Positions 34,176 through 35,261 of a stretch of DNA of 35,261 nucleotides are shown here, one piece after another. The notes under the pieces are model-generated. The model did not search any database. It had not been told where the DNA came from and worked only from the letters and a program-made list of their open reading frames with translations. The number at the start of each line of letters is the position of its first letter. The first letter of the stretch is position 1. Made by a program: the position numbers and the translations under genes. This stretch comes from Azolla pinnata (lineage: Eukaryota; Streptophyta; Polypodiopsida; Salviniales; Salviniaceae), in the NCBI GenBank assembly GCA_037176905.1, contig JBBBWG010001404.1, positions 1-35,261 of the forward strand, in the 5' to 3' direction.

Positions 34176-35261
34176 TTTGGAGCAAGCCCGTTACACAGCT
34201 TGGGCTTGGCTAGTTCAGAACTCGCGCAAGTTTGCCTTGACTGCGTCGAACCTCAGTGGACCACCTACCTTGTTGTTGTTGATACCCGTCTTCTCGCCAA
34301 ATTCCGCATACCTGCACCAGTGTGTGTACCGGCCGGTTCTTGATAAAGATCGCTCGCCGCTTCCCCATGCACTTCGATGCATCGATTCGTCTTTCGTCGC
34401 CATCCTCGCGAGTGTGGACTCTGGATTCGCGCTCGTTTGGTTGGCCATGTTGTGGGGATGCTGCTGGAATCGCCAGTTGGGAAGAAAGACGGTGCGGATC
34501 CTCCTAGGGAAAGATCTTCGCTTCAAACGCTCTTCTTCGGTCGGAGAGATGCCCCTTGTACGAAGGTTGAGGTCTTTTGTAGCGATGTTTTTGTACGGGA
34601 ATCTTGCCTTCTTGGGCTTTATCGTCAAGCCAATCTGCTCGATCTCTCCGAGAGATCAGGGATGTTAGTGAAGTCCTAAAACCCTGAAGCTATCGAGGTG
34701 ACGTAAACATCGTTCAGAGGACTTCTCCGTCACCTCATGTTTGCTTGTCCATCCGTCTTCTGTCTGTCACGAACGAGTCCATCATCTGTATTGTATCATA
34801 GAAGATATCCATGTGAATTGCTAGAAGTTGTCGACATGGGCGTGGAATCTCATCGGTATGCACACAGCATTGGGATCACCTATCTGTATGCTCGAGGAAG
34901 GGCACTGAGAGATCGGGTGGGGCATTCCGGCATTTCGGCAGGCGCAGAAACACTCATCATTCGCAGATGCTTCTGTTCCAGCTGGTACGGAGGCTCAGGC
35001 CTAGAGTAGCTAGCTGACGCGCTTCCTGCCGCAACATTTGACCGTGCCTTACAAAAAGAAACGCAGCCTACGTGTATAGACGTCGTTCCGATCGATCTCA
35101 CCGCGGCCGCAGCCGAGGAAATGGAGCTAGCAGCAGCATCGATCCGCTTCTCCGCGCCGTATGGATGCACGATGGGCAAACAGAGCAGTAGCCCCGATCG
35201 ATTCTTCGTTTGCAGGGAGGACAAGATTCGAGAAGGGGGAAAACAAGTCCTTCATTTTCCC
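34176..35261. other. Terminal region without a recognised gene
   Basis: GC-balanced sequence with overlapping open frames on both strands (34177-34668 and 34377-34679 plus, 34215-34628 minus), none with a family signature. The overlap of three frames over the same stretch suggests chance or a decayed element. Confidence 0.4.

Noticed and set aside
34176..34680. Retrotransposon or LINE coding remnant
   Set aside because: I looked for zinc-knuckle, reverse transcriptase and integrase motifs in the three overlapping frames and saw none.

Overview
This is nuclear DNA of a land plant. The genes carry spliceosomal GT-AG introns, and the families are plant-typical: a GTE bromodomain protein, two leucine-rich-repeat (LRR) receptor-like kinases, a plant-type rhomboid-like protein, a plant U-box (PUB) protein and a callose-synthase-like N-terminus. 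CT/CTT-rich tracts lie near the 5' ends of most genes. The protein sequences are fairly divergent from the angiosperm forms I know, so an early-diverging vascular plant (a lycophyte, for example) is possible. The window cannot settle the species. One 100-N assembly gap lies at 15307-15406.

Layout. (1) 1149-3640, minus: six phase-consistent exons of a gene resembling the N-terminus of callose synthase / glucan-synthase-like proteins. It is the 5' part only and runs off, or stops, towards base 1. (2) 6924-8849, plus: complete four-exon GTE bromodomain-NET protein, probably with a leader intron. (3) 13081-16658, plus: complete two-exon LRR receptor-like pseudokinase whose single intron is filled with a GATGAT-rich tandem array containing the N gap. 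(4) 18671 to about 21041, plus: five- or six-exon rhomboid-like protein in which the catalytic histidine is replaced by proline. (5) 22900-24438, minus: intronless U-box/ARM ubiquitin ligase, with an eleven-unit minisatellite just past its stop. (6) 27080-31854, minus: complete 13-exon FEI-type LRR receptor kinase, 594 aa, all exon phases closing. The remaining sequence is intergenic, with many short tandem duplications and two diverged minisatellites.

The genes do not form an operon-like unit. FEI kinases and callose synthases both act in cell-wall biology, but their co-occurrence here may be chance. The pieces most worth a second look are the predicted rhomboid pseudoprotease, the divergent callose-synthase-like 5' gene with a duplicated splice donor, the hexameric TTAGGG-type repeat beside a plant telo-box motif, and the recurrent 60-190 bp tandem duplications. 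I see no CRISPR, phage, rRNA, tRNA or defence island, and nothing that I would call a new multi-gene system.
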